A program made the position numbers and the translations under genes. A DNA stretch of 64,000 nt from Heliopora coerulea (Eukaryota; Cnidaria; Anthozoa; Scleralcyonacea; Helioporidae): NCBI GenBank assembly GCA_030142905.1, contig JASJOG010000454.1, positions 1 to 64,000 of the forward strand, read 5' to 3'. This document shows, in pieces, positions 33,519 through 45,027 of this stretch. The notes under the pieces are model-generated. The model saw nothing but the letters and a program-made list of their open reading frames with translations. It had not been told where the DNA came from and searched no databases. How positions within the stretch are numbered: the stretch's first letter is position 1; every line of letters begins with the position of its first letter.

Positions 33519-35526
33519 CAGTGGCGGATGTAGGGGTATTCACATGAAGCACGCGAATAACGTAGATTTCACCAAATTTACACCGACTATTTTATCGTAC
33601 CTTGCGTGATTCGGTCATTGCTTCATGCAATTTCCATCGAGATTTCACGGGAATGGATCCCGTTTTATTCCAGATTCCAGAACCCTTTTCCAGTTTTTAT
33701 GACGGCTAAATGAGCCTTCTGTTTTGATTTGCACAACAGCGGGTACCACCAGAAAGGCCATGAGCTGTGCACCACTTGAAGCACAATCTGGGCATTTGAT
33801 TGGTGCAGAGAATCTGTGATCTTTACGATCGCTTATTGGCTGAAAAAATCGAATTTACACATTCCCATTGGTTTAAATTTGTGAATGTAGTGCACGGCAA
33901 CTTGTGCTACATGTGAAATATGATTGGTCCATTGGTTGGAGCAGCGAAGCACTTGCGATCAGCCACGAAATTCTGCTCTCGTGTGATACAGCAAGCTCCT
34001 ATTTTGCAAATCTTCTGTATTGAAATCTGGAATTAATAGGAGTCAGAATGTATTCCTATGAATCTGTTCAATCTTTACTGAAGTCTAACGACTTATCAAT
34101 GATTAAACGCGCGTCTAGCGATTTATTTGAACGAATAGACGTTTCAAAGTCTAAGTCAACCGACGAACTCCTTGCAGCTATGTTCAGTGAGGATCATGGT
34201 CTGGCTAGAAATGTTGGGGCTGAATTCTTTGTTCCAGTGGCATCTCGTCAACAAAAGAAATGTTTTGCGATTAGGTAAGTTGTGCTTCAATTTTCAATGA
34301 CTGTCTTAGGTCACTTGGTAAAATATCTTGCTTTCTAAATTTCATCAGCACGTTGCGAAGCATGACAATATCCCGCTGGTGGAATTAGCATAAATGTGCA
34401 TTACACAATACCATTGGAATTTCCAATTAAAAATCAAAAGGGTGGCAATATGATGGGCATTAAAAACCAAAATTAAACTCTGTTAATATTATATCAGTAT
34501 CATGACTAGATTTATGTCGACACTCTGTTTTTCCTTTTGTCGAATTGTATATTTGTTGTGCTTTTAATAGATCTGAAGCATCGGGCAACTGTTTGTACAG
34601 TTCTGCATCTTTGGTAATGGCAGGTGACGACAGCATGATCCAACTTTTAAGGATTTTAACCTCTCTCGAGCTTTTCTTGAATGCTGGTTATTATTGTGAA
34701 CATCCTTGTTTTGTCTCTGCAGCATCTGAGCACTGTGAGTACTCTCTTGCTAATATTTTGCCTTTGTCAGTGTCATTTAAAGCTTTTGATTCTGGCTTTA
34801 CTAAGGAATCTTTAGTAAAATATGAAGCTATCTTGAATTGCGCTGATAAACAGTGGTCGTCATTTTTGTGTATTCTTGGTCTGTCTTCTATTTTATGCAG
34901 ATGCATAATTACTTATTATCCTGACTTTGGAGAAGAGAGGTATAAATCTTTATTCAATAGATGTGTTCAGCCACGCCAATTAAACAAGTTTAATGATCCA
35001 CTTCATATTTTATTTTGTCATGAAGGTCTTGTAAAAGCTGGAGAGATTTTTCAGCTGAATCACTCTGTTCCTATTCTATTTTGTTCTCATCAGCCAATTA
35101 ATAGAAAGTCAGCTGCAACTAATGAACCATCCTCTACTTCAAAGAAACCTAAGCAACTGGCTATTATGCCAAAAAGTAACAATCATTATTATGCCAAAAA
35201 GTAACAATATATTGAATTTTTTCCATCCAACTGGAAAACCCCTTGTAACTTTAGATACTGCTGTTAAAGCCCCTAATAAAATTTTTTCATCTTCTCAGCA
35301 ACTAACCACTCTTTCTTTATCTTCTAATAATGCTGAGCCTAAATTGCAACAAGCAACTGATGCAGTCAAGTTACCCATGACCTCAAGTACAACATTACCA
35401 TTGTTAAAGACTGCAACTAACATGGAACGTGTTAGTCCTCGAAAACCACTGCAGCAATGTACTTTACTGGAAAAATTGCTCGGAAAGTTTGTGAATAATG
35501 TTTGAAAAATCCTAGATCCGCCACTG
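33519..35526 (+). mobile_element. hAT-like element (2,008 bp) carrying an OTU-like gene
   Basis: The 8-bp duplication CGTCAGAT is perfect on both sides (33511-33518 and 35527-35534). Termini are CAGTGGCGGATGTAGG and, in complement, CAGTGGCGGATCTAGG. These ends and the 8-bp duplication are characteristic of the hAT superfamily. It encodes no transposase; its single gene is an OTU-type protein with one intron, so it would need a transposase supplied by a relative. Confidence 0.88.
34048..35204 (+). CDS. OTU-like cysteine protease gene inside hAT element (two exons, frameshifted 3' end)
   Basis: Exon 1 is 34048-34274 and exon 2 starts at 34571. The intron begins GTAAGT and ends TTTTAATAG, and the reading phase continues across it. 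The second exon opens with SGNCLYSS, the catalytic-cysteine block of OTU deubiquitinase-type proteases, and has LNHSVPILF near residue 245, matching the NHFVPL-type catalytic histidine segment. The usual Asp before the GNC is replaced (EASGNC), so activity is doubtful. A 22-bp tandem duplication at about 35164-35207 (ATGCCAAAAAGTAACAA twice) shifts the frame; an open continuation in another frame runs to 35505 (starting NNILNFFHP). Its role in the element is unknown; capture from a host or another transposon is possible. Confidence 0.72.
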
Positions 35527-35534
35527 CGTCAGAT

Positions 35535-36757
35535 GGCCAATTTCGTCCAAATATTTTAACACATGTATCGTCCTTCGGAATCGATATTTCCACTTAGTTC
35601 GTTCGCATTGTTGAAAACAACTTAAAACAAGCAGCAAAACATTCCTGCACTACAGTATCTCGTGAAACAATTGCCAATTACGAGCTGATCACGTATGTCT
35701 TTGGTTTTGTATATTGCACCAAAATTTCTTCTGATTCAGTCGGTCATAAAAGACCCTATTTCTGAGTGGATTTTGACAGCCAGGTTTGACCTCTTTGCTA
35801 TCTTCACGACAATCACGCCTCAGCTGCAAAGGATTCAAGCACGATTACTTGATACTAAATAATCAACACTCTATACTAACCAGCTTGTTACTCTACCTTT
35901 GCAGTTCTTTCACAGGCAATCTTGATTTCGTTATGAACTTCAGAGACCTGAAGATGAAGACTATTCAAAGTTGTTCTTTGAGTTCGCCCTTATCTCCACG
36001 TAGTAGATCGGTCTCCCATTGACAGCACATGTCCCAGTCACCCTTCAATTTATCGATATGCTTCTACTTATTACTGTTAATAAAAAGTTTATTCATCATG
36101 TACCTCGAGTTTGTTTTCGGTAGCTGGTTTATTTTGGGAATAAATCAACTAAGAAGTAATGTAAGTCTGCAATGTTCCACAGTCTTAATCAAAGACTCGT
36201 TGACAACCCAACATTTAACCCTGTTTATTCCAAGCCTAAGTCATTCGATTTAAAAAAATTCCTCCCAGATGATGATTTCCTTACTATATCGTCTAGTAAA
36301 GTCGAGTAGATGAGAAACAGCAAAAAGATTCTTTCACGATCTCCAGTCCAAAATACCAATTTCTTAATTTCCAGAGATCAATTTGATTATTTTGACAACG
36401 CGCTTAAAAAGGAGCCTTTTACAATTTTATTCAATTACCAAACCGACCAATCAGACAAAATTTACCTTTGTTCTTTTAGTTCTACTCAAGGTAATTGCAA
36501 CAGTTTTTGATATTTAGTACTGATCTTGCCCATATCCACTGATTAACTCCCAGGGCCTTTTTTGATGAAGATATCATTGGGACGCATTGGCAGCAAAAGC
36601 AAGAGACTTCAAGAAACCAGTACCAACCAGAAAATACGTTGTCAAAGAGTGGGACAAATTCATTAGAGTAATAAGCAAATAACTGCAAACTGCAGGCAAA
36701 CTCAACTCCAGTTCTCTCTAGTGTGAGAGGTCCTGTTGATTGAAATCATGATATTAT
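35535..36757. other. Unassigned intergenic DNA
   Basis: There are short frames on both strands but none with a recognisable domain, start context or intron structure. No repeats of the families above are seen. Confidence 0.3.
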
Positions 36758-37020
36758 CCAGTTACTGAGGTGGCCCTCAAAAGCGAAACCAGCCGCTGGC
36801 ACCCAGGAAGCTATTTCCTTTGCCGTGCTTAAATCACTTACTGGCTTCAGTGTTCAAATAATGTAAACAACTTGCGAGATCTACACAAGGGAAAAAAGAA
36901 CCAGACCAAATCGATTTCCTTCAACACGGTACCTACGAATGGTTTGGTCAACAACACACACACCAGTCCCCGAGCTTGCACACGGCATTTTTGAGCGACC
37001 GGAATCGATGGGTATATACC

Positions 37021-37074
<54 letters not shown>

Positions 37075-37156
37075 CAATCTGGCGACGTACGTTTCGCTGT
37101 ACTACAACTCATCAGTGCAGCTCGGAACGAACTTGGATCGATCAGGGACCAGAGTG

Positions 37157-37192
<36 letters not shown>

Positions 37193-37227
37193 CACTCTCT
37201 CTCTCTCTCTCTCTCCCTCTCTCTCCC

Positions 37228-37316
<89 letters not shown>

Positions 37317-37318
37317 TG

Positions 37319-37352
<34 letters not shown>

Positions 37353-37385
37353 CACTCTCACAGCGAAACGTACGTCGCCAGATTG

Positions 37386-37437
<52 letters not shown>

Positions 37438-37812
37438 AAGATACATACACAAAGCGAAAATTTTTCTTCCTAGTCACCACGCGTGTAACAGGATTCCACG
37501 CACGTCGAGATTAATACCCTCGCACCACGCTTCAGGCGGTGGGCGACGGGATAAATACATCCATGGATTCCAGTCACCAAAAATTGCCGTGTGCAAGCTC
37601 GGGGACTGGTATTTTGTTGACCAGACCATACTTAGGTATCGTAATGAAGCAAATCGATTTGGTCTCGTTCATTTTTCCCTTCTATGGATCTCTCGCAAGT
37701 TGTTTACATTATTTGAACAATGAAGTCAGCAAGTGATTTAAGACCGGCAAAGGAAATGGATCTCTTGGTGCCAGCGGCTGGTTTCGCTTTTGAGGGCCAC
37801 CTCAGTAACTGG
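36758..37812. repeat. Nested palindrome with microsatellite core
   Basis: The outer arms are about 230 bp (36758-36990 and 37580-37812, for example CCAGTTACTGAGGTGGCCCT mirrored as AGGGCCACCTCAGTAACTGG). They are diverged copies. Inside, 37020-37099 (TA)n(TG)n-TTCAATCTGGCGACG is mirrored by 37360-37436. The centre is (TA)n flanked by AGTGC/GCACT, then (CT)n(TA)n(AG)n and again AGTGC(TA)nGCACT. All predicted proteins here are simple-repeat artefacts. Confidence 0.9.
37437..37560. repeat. Dispersed repeat copy 1
   Basis: The run from ACATACACAAAGCGAAAATT through TACCCTCGCACC and GGCGGTGGGCGA recurs at 39601-39725 with a few substitutions and small length changes. Both copies follow a TA microsatellite. 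It may be part of a short interspersed element whose family I cannot name. Confidence 0.65.
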
Positions 37813-39594
37813 ACAATTTATGACTTGAAAGAGCTGTTCTCAAACTTAGCTCCTTGGAATATGCATTTGCCAACTCTTCACTTTTTGCAGCAACAGGACA
37901 TTGTTAAGCGACCAAGTGTATTAAAACGACATTCTTCGCTGAAGTTGAATAGATGCCGATTTGTACAAATCTTGGGACTTTTCACATTCTGGTAACCACT
38001 TACCTGAGCTACACAATCACAGGTACGTCTGAATCGAGTAGCTTTGAAATACAAGTTCTGCAAACGGAATTGTTTTGAGCAGCTTTCAAAAGTAGCTTCC
38101 CATCTTCTCTAAGGGAGGATTCTTGTACCAAATATTATCGCCTGGATTTTTCTGGTGTTTATTGGTAAAGTAGAATGAAGATTCTGGTTCATTCATTTCT
38201 GTAGCACGATTACTTTTGAAGTTTTTGCAGTATTTAAGCGTTCAACGTTCATGGTCAATTGTTTGAGAAGTGGGATAGCACACTCATCCTCCAGAAAAGT
38301 TGTCCAGGCCATGACAGTCTTTGAATGCTTTCTCCGCTTTCCACACAAAGATTTCATTGCCTCAATCAGGATATTTTTTTCCTATGAAAGGTCGCCCCAC
38401 TGAAGACATTAGGATATATTTTTGTCTCGAAACAAAAATGCAAGGTAAACAGCCACCAGGTAACTCCCTGCAAAACTACTTGATTTGGGTCGCCAAATTA
38501 TCCTTCAGCAAAACAGTTTTCCACTTCAGTCTTTCTCACTTCGAGAGTGATTTGTACATAATGACATTTACCGTATTCGACCAATAATGTTTTGATCAGG
38601 ATTTTAAAACCTCTGAAGAAAGTTTAAAGTCGTCTTTGTGTAAATTTACCTTTGAACCCTTTGTATCGAGGTGCCACCGAATACTTATTTGAAAATACGC
38701 AAGAGTTGCAGGTTTGTACGCCATTTTTCTTTTTCATTGACGTTTTACCGTGCAAAAAGTACGCCTTTTACTTGCCTCTTCTCGTTCTTCTTTCGACAAA
38801 ACTTGCACAAGGTTTACTTGCCGTATTTTGTTTTATGTTTTGTATTTTCTGATTTTTGGTCAGCGATAAAAATGCAGAACTCATACATGTTTTCTTTGTT
38901 TATTTCGTCGGTTTCGTAATTCGTTTCATCTTCGTCAACAAAGTGTTGTACTTCCGGATTAATACTTAGCGTAAATCTTCTTCATAGCACTTTTAATAGA
39001 CATTTTTAACCAACTTTCAGATAATATAGAATTTATCAGTTTTTTAAGCCAAAAAATATCAAAAAAAAATTTTCACTTATGAGCTGTCCTTGATGCTGAT
39101 ATCAGACCGGTAACTATTGAGAATGATCCAATTCTAAGACGGAAAGCCAGGCTATCTAATAAAAAATCTTTTTTTAAAGGAAAATGAGTGAAAACTTTGA
39201 TTGGAAAACGACTAGAGATATCTCAAGATCGCAACTAATACAGGGTTTTGCTATGAACATCTATTGATAAGCAGTAGAATTGTCAGAATGGATCTCTTAT
39301 TATTTATTAAACCGTTAAAGGTTATTCTCACCAAACGTTTTGTTTTAATAAAACAGAATAGAAATTTTAAACGTAAATATGACGACAAGCAGTTTAAATG
39401 TAAAATAATTTCCAGTTTGGGTTGTTAATATTTGTGGCCAAATATTTTGTTTTCTTTATTGCATTACCTCTTCCAGTTATTGTAAGGACGATTTGTCTTT
39501 TTCACAACTTTGAAAAATTATCAATGGTACTTGGATTCTCGAGAGGTGTATTGGAAGGGTGGGCGAGGGTTTGTTGCGTACACCTATTTCTAGT
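37813..39594. other. Unassigned intergenic DNA
   Basis: AT-rich, with scattered frames under 100 codons. None has a recognisable motif. Confidence 0.3.
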
Positions 39595-39740
39595 ATATAT
39601 ATAGAAACATACATACACAAAGCGAAAATTTTTCTCACTAGTCAGCACGCGTATAACAGAACTCCACGTACGTCGGGATTAGTACCCTCGCACCGTGCTT
39701 TGCGCGGTGGGCGAGTGGATAAGAGGATATGTACGAGGAC
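39595..39740. repeat. Dispersed repeat copy 2
   Basis: Second copy of the repeat at 37437-37560, again preceded by TATATATATA and containing ACATACACAAAGCGAAAATT and GCGGTGGGCGAG. It is followed by short direct repeats of AAGAGGACATG-like words. Confidence 0.65.
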
Positions 39741-40785
39741 ATGTGTAAGAGGACATGGATTAGTAAGCTATCTGATTTTTTTGTGAGAATATTAGGGAAA
39801 AATAATACTTCGTGTTAACTCAAAATTTAAATAAAAAGGACAAAATATGAATGTTATTTGAATTTTTTGCTTTTGTAACAATACCCGAAATACATAATGA
39901 CAAATAAAGTCTTTTCTTTTACAATAAACTTCAATACATTGTAATAAGGAATTATGTCTTATCTCTTTCTGTTTTTGATTGGCTTCCTTGACTAAAATAT
40001 GCTGTCAAATATTCAGTAAAAGTGCACTGTTATATTACATTGTATGAAACAGGTACTGCAAAGATGCCCGTGAATCACTCGGTAATTTTGCTACTAATTA
40101 TCTTTTACGGAACTAGCAAATACTTTGGATATCTCAGTCAAACTATGAACCTCTTATGGTTCGCCAGTTGCATTTGACCACAAACCTTTGACCATTGGTC
40201 ATAAAGGGGATGGTTATGACAATTGTTTTTAAGAATTAAGCGTTACACCAAACTTCAAAGATTTTCTTTTGGAAAAACTGAACTATTTTAACATTTCCCC
40301 GCCGTTCGTGATTGGGGATGAATGGAACGAAAACTAGACGTCAATAATGAAGAAAAGTACCACCTTAGTTACTTTATAAGGTTCTTTGTGATATATTTAT
40401 GAGATAGAGAGAGCCTTGAAAGCTCTAGGGTATCAAAACCCGAACGGAATAATAAATTTGTTGGCTTTTTCACACAGACAACGTTAAACATGAACTCGGT
40501 CGTCAGCATTTCGTAACTCCCGATTCGAAAGCCGACATTTTTCTTATTAAGGAACGCATCATATCCCACGGCAGATTTGAAAAAAAATTCATATACTATC
40601 CGAATCAGTTCGTTTTCTCTTTGAAAATGCAAAATCCGCATGCACGGAAGGTTTTTTCTGGGGTATAGTTTTTCGCAGTGATGTCTCACTAAATTCACAC
40701 ATATTAGTAAAATCGAGCAGTTTGATTGGTCCGATCCATCATTGTAAACAAACGCGCTGATTGTCTTAATACATTATCTGCCCTT
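39741..40785. other. Unassigned intergenic DNA
   Basis: No domain-bearing frame, RNA or repeat was recognised. A 109-codon minus-strand frame (40369-40698) has no further support. Confidence 0.3.
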
Positions 40786-41366
40786 GTTAAGACAATTAGC
40801 ATGATGAACAGTGAAAGTAATGAGGCTACTCTTACTCGTACTTATCGAGTCTTTGCCAATCCTCGCCAATGGTCCTAAAATGATTTGTCCGAGTCAGAGA
40901 TTATAAAAACATCAAAAGTTCATTGATTGGAGCAGCGGTTGCAAACATATGGCAATGTTTAGAAATTGGCCTTTTAGGCCTTATACCCCTAAAAGTCATA
41001 TGTACGGTTAGAATTAAGCGAACTCCAAATAGCTCAGCCAAACATTCTCAATGCTCTGAAAAGTGCTTTTTTCCACTCTTTCTTTAACATAAAACAAATC
41101 AAATTTCTTCAATTCGAAAAGTTCCTGTAAGAATTTCCCAAACACGAAAAAAACGCTTTATCTCCTCGAGCTAAGGCGATTACCAAGGCGAACTGTGAAA
41201 GTAATTAGTCTCCACTTACTCGAATTTATCGAGTTTTTGCCAAACCTCGCCAAAGGTTCTAAAATGATTTGTCCGAGTCAGATATGATGATAAAATCAAA
41301 AGTTCATTGATTGGAGCAGTGGTTGCGAAGATAAAGCAATGTTTAGAAATTGGCTTCTTACGTGTT
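40786..41366 (+). repeat. Satellite subfamily 2, left of element B
   Basis: One and a half monomers share the dyads and the CATAAAACAAATCAAATTTC block with subfamily 1. They consistently carry other words (ATTGGAGCAGCGGTTG, GTACGGTTAGAATTAAG, GTGAAAGTAATGAGGCT). The array stops at CGTGTT (41361-41366), the left target duplication of element B. Confidence 0.9.
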
Positions 41367-41765
41367 AGTAGTCTGTAATGTTCGGATTCTGTCACTCCTT
41401 TTTCAACACATTTTCAAAATGGGTCAAAATTTTTCAAATTGTCGTTGGGGAAAACCCTTTTTATTGACGGCGTCACTTTCGGTTTCGCTTACTTAACTTC
41501 CGGTTGCTTTCATGAATTTAATTACGTTACCAAGAACTTCAACACATTTTAAAAAACGGGTCAAAATTTTTCAAAGTGTCTTGGGGGAATAACCTTAACA
41601 TTCCAAACATTCCATACATTCCATACATGCCTAATCTCCCTAACAACCAGCCTAACTCGATGTCAACAAAAAAACTATTTTCGGTTTATTCCGTTGTTAG
41701 GGAGATCTGGAATGTATGGAATGTGGGGAAAACCCCTCAACGACAGGCGGGGGAATTACCTTTTT
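41367..41765 (+). repeat. Element B left terminal inverted repeat (399 bp)
   Basis: Matches the complement of 59077-59475 with about eight differences by eye (roughly 98% identity). Contains the foldback with arms TAATCTCCCTAACAACC and GTTGTTAGGGAGATCTGG around a loop with TCGATGTCAACAAAAAAACT. Confidence 0.95.
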
Positions 41766-42010
41766 CCTAATGACACCATTTCCAGCCGCTTCCAGGAATT
41801 TGATAACGTTAACGGGAATTTAAGCACATTTTAAAAATGGGTCAAAATTTTTCAAAGTGTCACAGGGGAATACCCTCAACATTCCATACATGCTCAATCT
41901 TCCTAACAACTTGAACAGCTCGATGTAAACAAAAAAACTATTTTCGGATTCGCCGGTTGTTAGGGATATCTGGAATGTATGGGATGTGGGGGATAGCGTC
42001 GCTGCTAAAG
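41766..42010 (+). repeat. Second subterminal foldback unit at left end of B
   Basis: A diverged copy of the inner terminal-repeat block (AAAATGGGTCAAAATTTTTC, AACATTCCATACATG, TCTTCCTAACAACTT, GGTTGTTAGGGATATCTGG) follows the left repeat. It has no equivalent at the right end, so the left end carries a tandem duplication of the hairpin block. Confidence 0.75.
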
Positions 42011-42079
42011 TCCTTCAACATTTGGTTTGGAAATTTACATATTTTGAAAATAAAATAAATTCAATAAAAATATAAATAA

Positions 42080-42487
42080 ATGGGTAACAAACAATCAACT
42101 TTAAAACCTGAAAAAATTATTGAAAAAAATCATAAAATATTTAAGAAAAAAGCATTCAAGTTTGGTTTTTCTGTAGGAGCAGGGCAAGCATATGATATTG
42201 AATGTAATATTCAATTTGGAACCGCTTCAGCAAAACAATTTATTTTTGATAATATGGATGAAAATTTAAAATTAGTTGGTAGAAATGTTATAAAAAGTAT
42301 TCAACAAAAAGCAAAAGAAAAGGAATCAAATCTTGTTAAAGAGGTCCCTGAAATTTTAAACAAATCTTTAGACACAAACGATAAAAACGATAAAGACGAT
42401 AAAGACGATAAAGAAATGACAGATGAAATTAAAGATGATAAAGGAATTAAAGAAGTAAACGAGTTTGTAAAATCAACTCTTGAGTGA
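42080..42487 (+). CDS. N-myristoylated small Polinton protein (putative)
   Basis: This 135-aa homologue of the gene at 10110-10493 starts in AATATAAATAAATG. MGNKQSTL fits the myristoylation consensus (Gly2, Ser6). The core FKFGFSVGAGQAYDIECNIQ aligns with A's FRIGAHVDVRM segment. The tail has a Lys/Asp repeat (NDKNDKDDKDDKE) grown by tandem trinucleotide-like duplication. Function unknown; membrane targeting is inferred from the N-terminus. Confidence 0.75.
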   Translation: MGNKQSTLKPEKIIEKNHKIFKKKAFKFGFSVGAGQAYDIECNIQFGTASAKQFIFDNMDENLKLVGRNVIKSIQQKAKEKESNLVKEVPEILNKSLDTNDKNDKDDKDDKEMTDEIKDDKGIKEVNEFVKSTLE

Positions 42488-42534
42488 TAAATTATTTTAT
42501 AAATTTTATAATACCTTATATATTATAAAATTAT

Positions 42535-43053
42535 TCATGTTTGGCTTGTTGATGCTTCATTATCGTCCTTTTTATCTTTTTCACATGTCGTTGCTGTGCT
42601 CTGTTTTTTAATAACATGTTTTCCAACTGTAACTCCACCAGATAGTATTCCAAGATATGGTAAATATGGACTTAGTTTTTCAACTACAGATTTTACATCT
42701 CTTTTTAATAATTTATCTTTCACCAGTTCTTTTTCCAATTCTTCACTGCTTTCAATTGCTTCTAACCCTCCTAATAAATCTGAAAATTTACTAATTAGTA
42801 AATCTGTTAAAAATACGTTTGCTTTTTCTGCTTGTTTTACTTCATATTCAGCATAAATTTTTAATATAACCTTATCACTTGATTTTTTCAAATTTTGTAC
42901 TGATTGACTAATTTCCCCATCTTCAGACAATTTTATCAATTCTTCTCGTTTTTTCATTACTTCTTTTTTAACATCTTGCGTTTGCTTTTCTTCACTTGCG
43001 GTTGTACTTGTCTCAATTTGCGGGACTTCTACATGTTCACTATTTTCACTCAT
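42535..43053 (-). CDS. Conserved coiled-coil Polinton protein
   Basis: 172 aa, almost identical to the gene at 9554-10075 for the first 150 residues, with start context TATAAAATAAATG and an 8-nt overlap with the ATPase frame. The C-terminal tail (STATTCEKDKKDDNEAST) differs completely from A's and lacks A's 24-nt GC-rich insertion. It has a likely coiled coil plus a short hydrophobic segment. Intact. Confidence 0.8.
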   Translation of the reverse strand: MSENSEHVEVPQIETSTTASEEKQTQDVKKEVMKKREELIKLSEDGEISQSVQNLKKSSDKVILKIYAEYEVKQAEKANVFLTDLLISKFSDLLGGLEAIESSEELEKELVKDKLLKRDVKSVVEKLSPYLPYLGILSGGVTVGKHVIKKQSTATTCEKDKKDDNEASTSQT

Positions 43054-43687
43054 TTATTTTATAACCAAATGGAAAAATTAAATTAATTTCCAATCTTGAA
43101 TATTTTTTTGTTTTTAACATTTCTAAAATTTTATCCAATTCTTTTTTACCTTCCGCCGTGCGGTCGCCTACATCTAAATATTCTTGAATTATTGTTGTCA
43201 TATCTTTTTTATTCGGGTTATAAAATGTAACCAACTTTGAAATATTTTCTCTAAATGGTTTTGCAATAGATGTCAATTGTTGTGTAATTACAACAACAGA
43301 AAGATTATAATGTCTAGCACTAAATCCCAATTTAACCAACTCACTTGTTCTATTTTTAACATTTTTTCCACTTGCTCAATCATCCAATATGATTAAACTT
43401 TTACTTCCTTTTGAAAAGTCAACTATAAATTTTAACCAATCTTCAACATTATCTTGATCACAAGGAATAGCAATAAAATCTTCATCTTTATCATATTTCC
43501 AATTTTCATAAGTTTTATTCCATTCAAATGTCGGACAAATTAAAAAAATATAATCAAAATAATTTTTATATTTATTTTCTATAAAATCTAAAAGATATTT
43601 TGTTTTTCCACAAGCAGTCATTCCAACAATTATCATATTAAATGGTTTTTTGTTACCCACTTCGTGTTCAGATTTGCTGTCATTCAT
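43046..43687 (-). pseudogene. A32-like packaging ATPase, nonsense mutation at Walker B
   Basis: Homologue of 8920-9561. Walker A reads GMTACGKTK. The codon after LDD is TGA where A has TGT (Cys), at 43376-43378, which splits the frame into 43376-43687 and 43046-43339 (the latter using a later Met). A single transversion explains the break; elsewhere the protein is about 97% like A. Unless the stop is read through, packaging would need a helper. Confidence 0.92.
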
Positions 43688-43708
43688 TTTTTATTTTTCA
43701 TCTTGTTT

Positions 43709-44947
43709 TCAAAATTGAATTGATGACAAATCTTTATTTACAATGTTTAACAATCCATCGCTTATCACAAATATATGACACATTACATTTGCAGAAATGG
43801 CAGTTTTTTTAATTTCTAGCAACAATCCAGACTGTGTGTTTACTAATTTTTTACCAGTTCCATAAACAAAGTTATCATCTAATGTCCTTAAATCCACACA
43901 TAATGCAAATGAATCTTTATAAAATTTTTCAATACTCATAACTGCATCACTGCCGCCATATCCTCCGTGAAATATTCTAAATGCCTCTTCAAAAAATCTT
44001 CTTTTTGGCATACCTTGAGAATATATACTATTTGGTACTTCTTCAACACTAATTTTAACCTCTGTTATATTTGGATAAACAAATTGCTCACTATCTGTGA
44101 TAGTTTTATTTCTAAATAACAGAACCACTGCTTTCATACTCTTCCGCGGAATATTTATGGTTTCATTATGTAAAGTTGCATCTTTATTCCATTCTACTGT
44201 TTTCATCAAAGTTACATAATTATATGATAATGATCTTCCTGTGGTGTAATTTGATAAAACATCAATTGCCAAATCTTGATTTTCAATCGTTTCATACTCT
44301 AATTCTAAATTTTCCAATGTATATCCACCAACACTTTCTCCACTTTGTGCTACCATAATTTTACTAGCTTTTGGAAAAGTTAAAATGTATTGAAAATTAT
44401 TAATCATTCCATAAGGGGCATATAATCCATGATCTGAAAGTATTTTTTCTAATTTTAAACACTGTTTTGTCCCATAAATATTATACATTAATTTATCAGA
44501 AGCTTTTTCTGCATTGCCACTTGTTGTTCCAGAGTCATCTTTTGAAATTAATTTTCTAAGGTTTTCTCAGGCGATACCGTATTCAACCATATCTGCTCTT
44601 TCAAATTCAGGCTTCCAGAGATCCTTGTAAATTTCTAGTAAAGATTCTCCACTATTATCGTAAACAATTTCTCCAGCAAATTTAACAACCAATCTTTTCT
44701 TTAACAATTTTGATAAATTATTTAAAAACCACGATTTAGTATTTGCATTTTTAAAATTAAATAACAATTTTAATGAATCAGGAACAAGACACAAATTAGG
44801 ATTTAATTTTGGAATATCTATATAAAGTTCTTCTTCTGGATTTGCTGAATTTGGATTCAAAGTTACAACATGCCTTGTTCTGTTTCCTTTAATTTCACTC
44901 ATTTTTGATCTTTTATATCCTGGATATAATTCGTTTACTCTATTCAT
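43709..44947 (-). pseudogene. Major capsid protein (double jelly-roll type), nonsense mutation
   Basis: Homologue of 7660-8898 with the same start context TATAATAAAAAATG. The codon CGA of A (in GIARENL) is TGA here at 44567-44569, a CpG-type transition, leaving frames 44567-44947 and 43709-44488. Beyond this the two copies are close. One difference cluster lies at the HGGYGGSDAV segment (HCGYSDCDSV in A), a GC-rich patch in both. Confidence 0.8.
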
Positions 44948-45027
44948 TTTTTATTATACAAAAATTAAAAATTTTTGTTTAATAAAAAAAATTTTATTTA
45001 ATTTATCAGAAGTGCTCGCTTCACTCG

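Noticed and set aside
34048..35505. Host OTU deubiquitinase gene
   Set aside because: It lies wholly between hAT ends and target duplications and is frameshifted, so it is part of the transposon.
35786..36510. Cluster of short plus-strand frames after the hAT element
   Set aside because: Composition is like intergenic DNA, with no shared phase, domains or splice logic that I could support.
36847..37452. Long frames rich in YIYIYI, SLSLSL and VCVCVC
   Set aside because: Pure translations of TA, CT and GT microsatellites.
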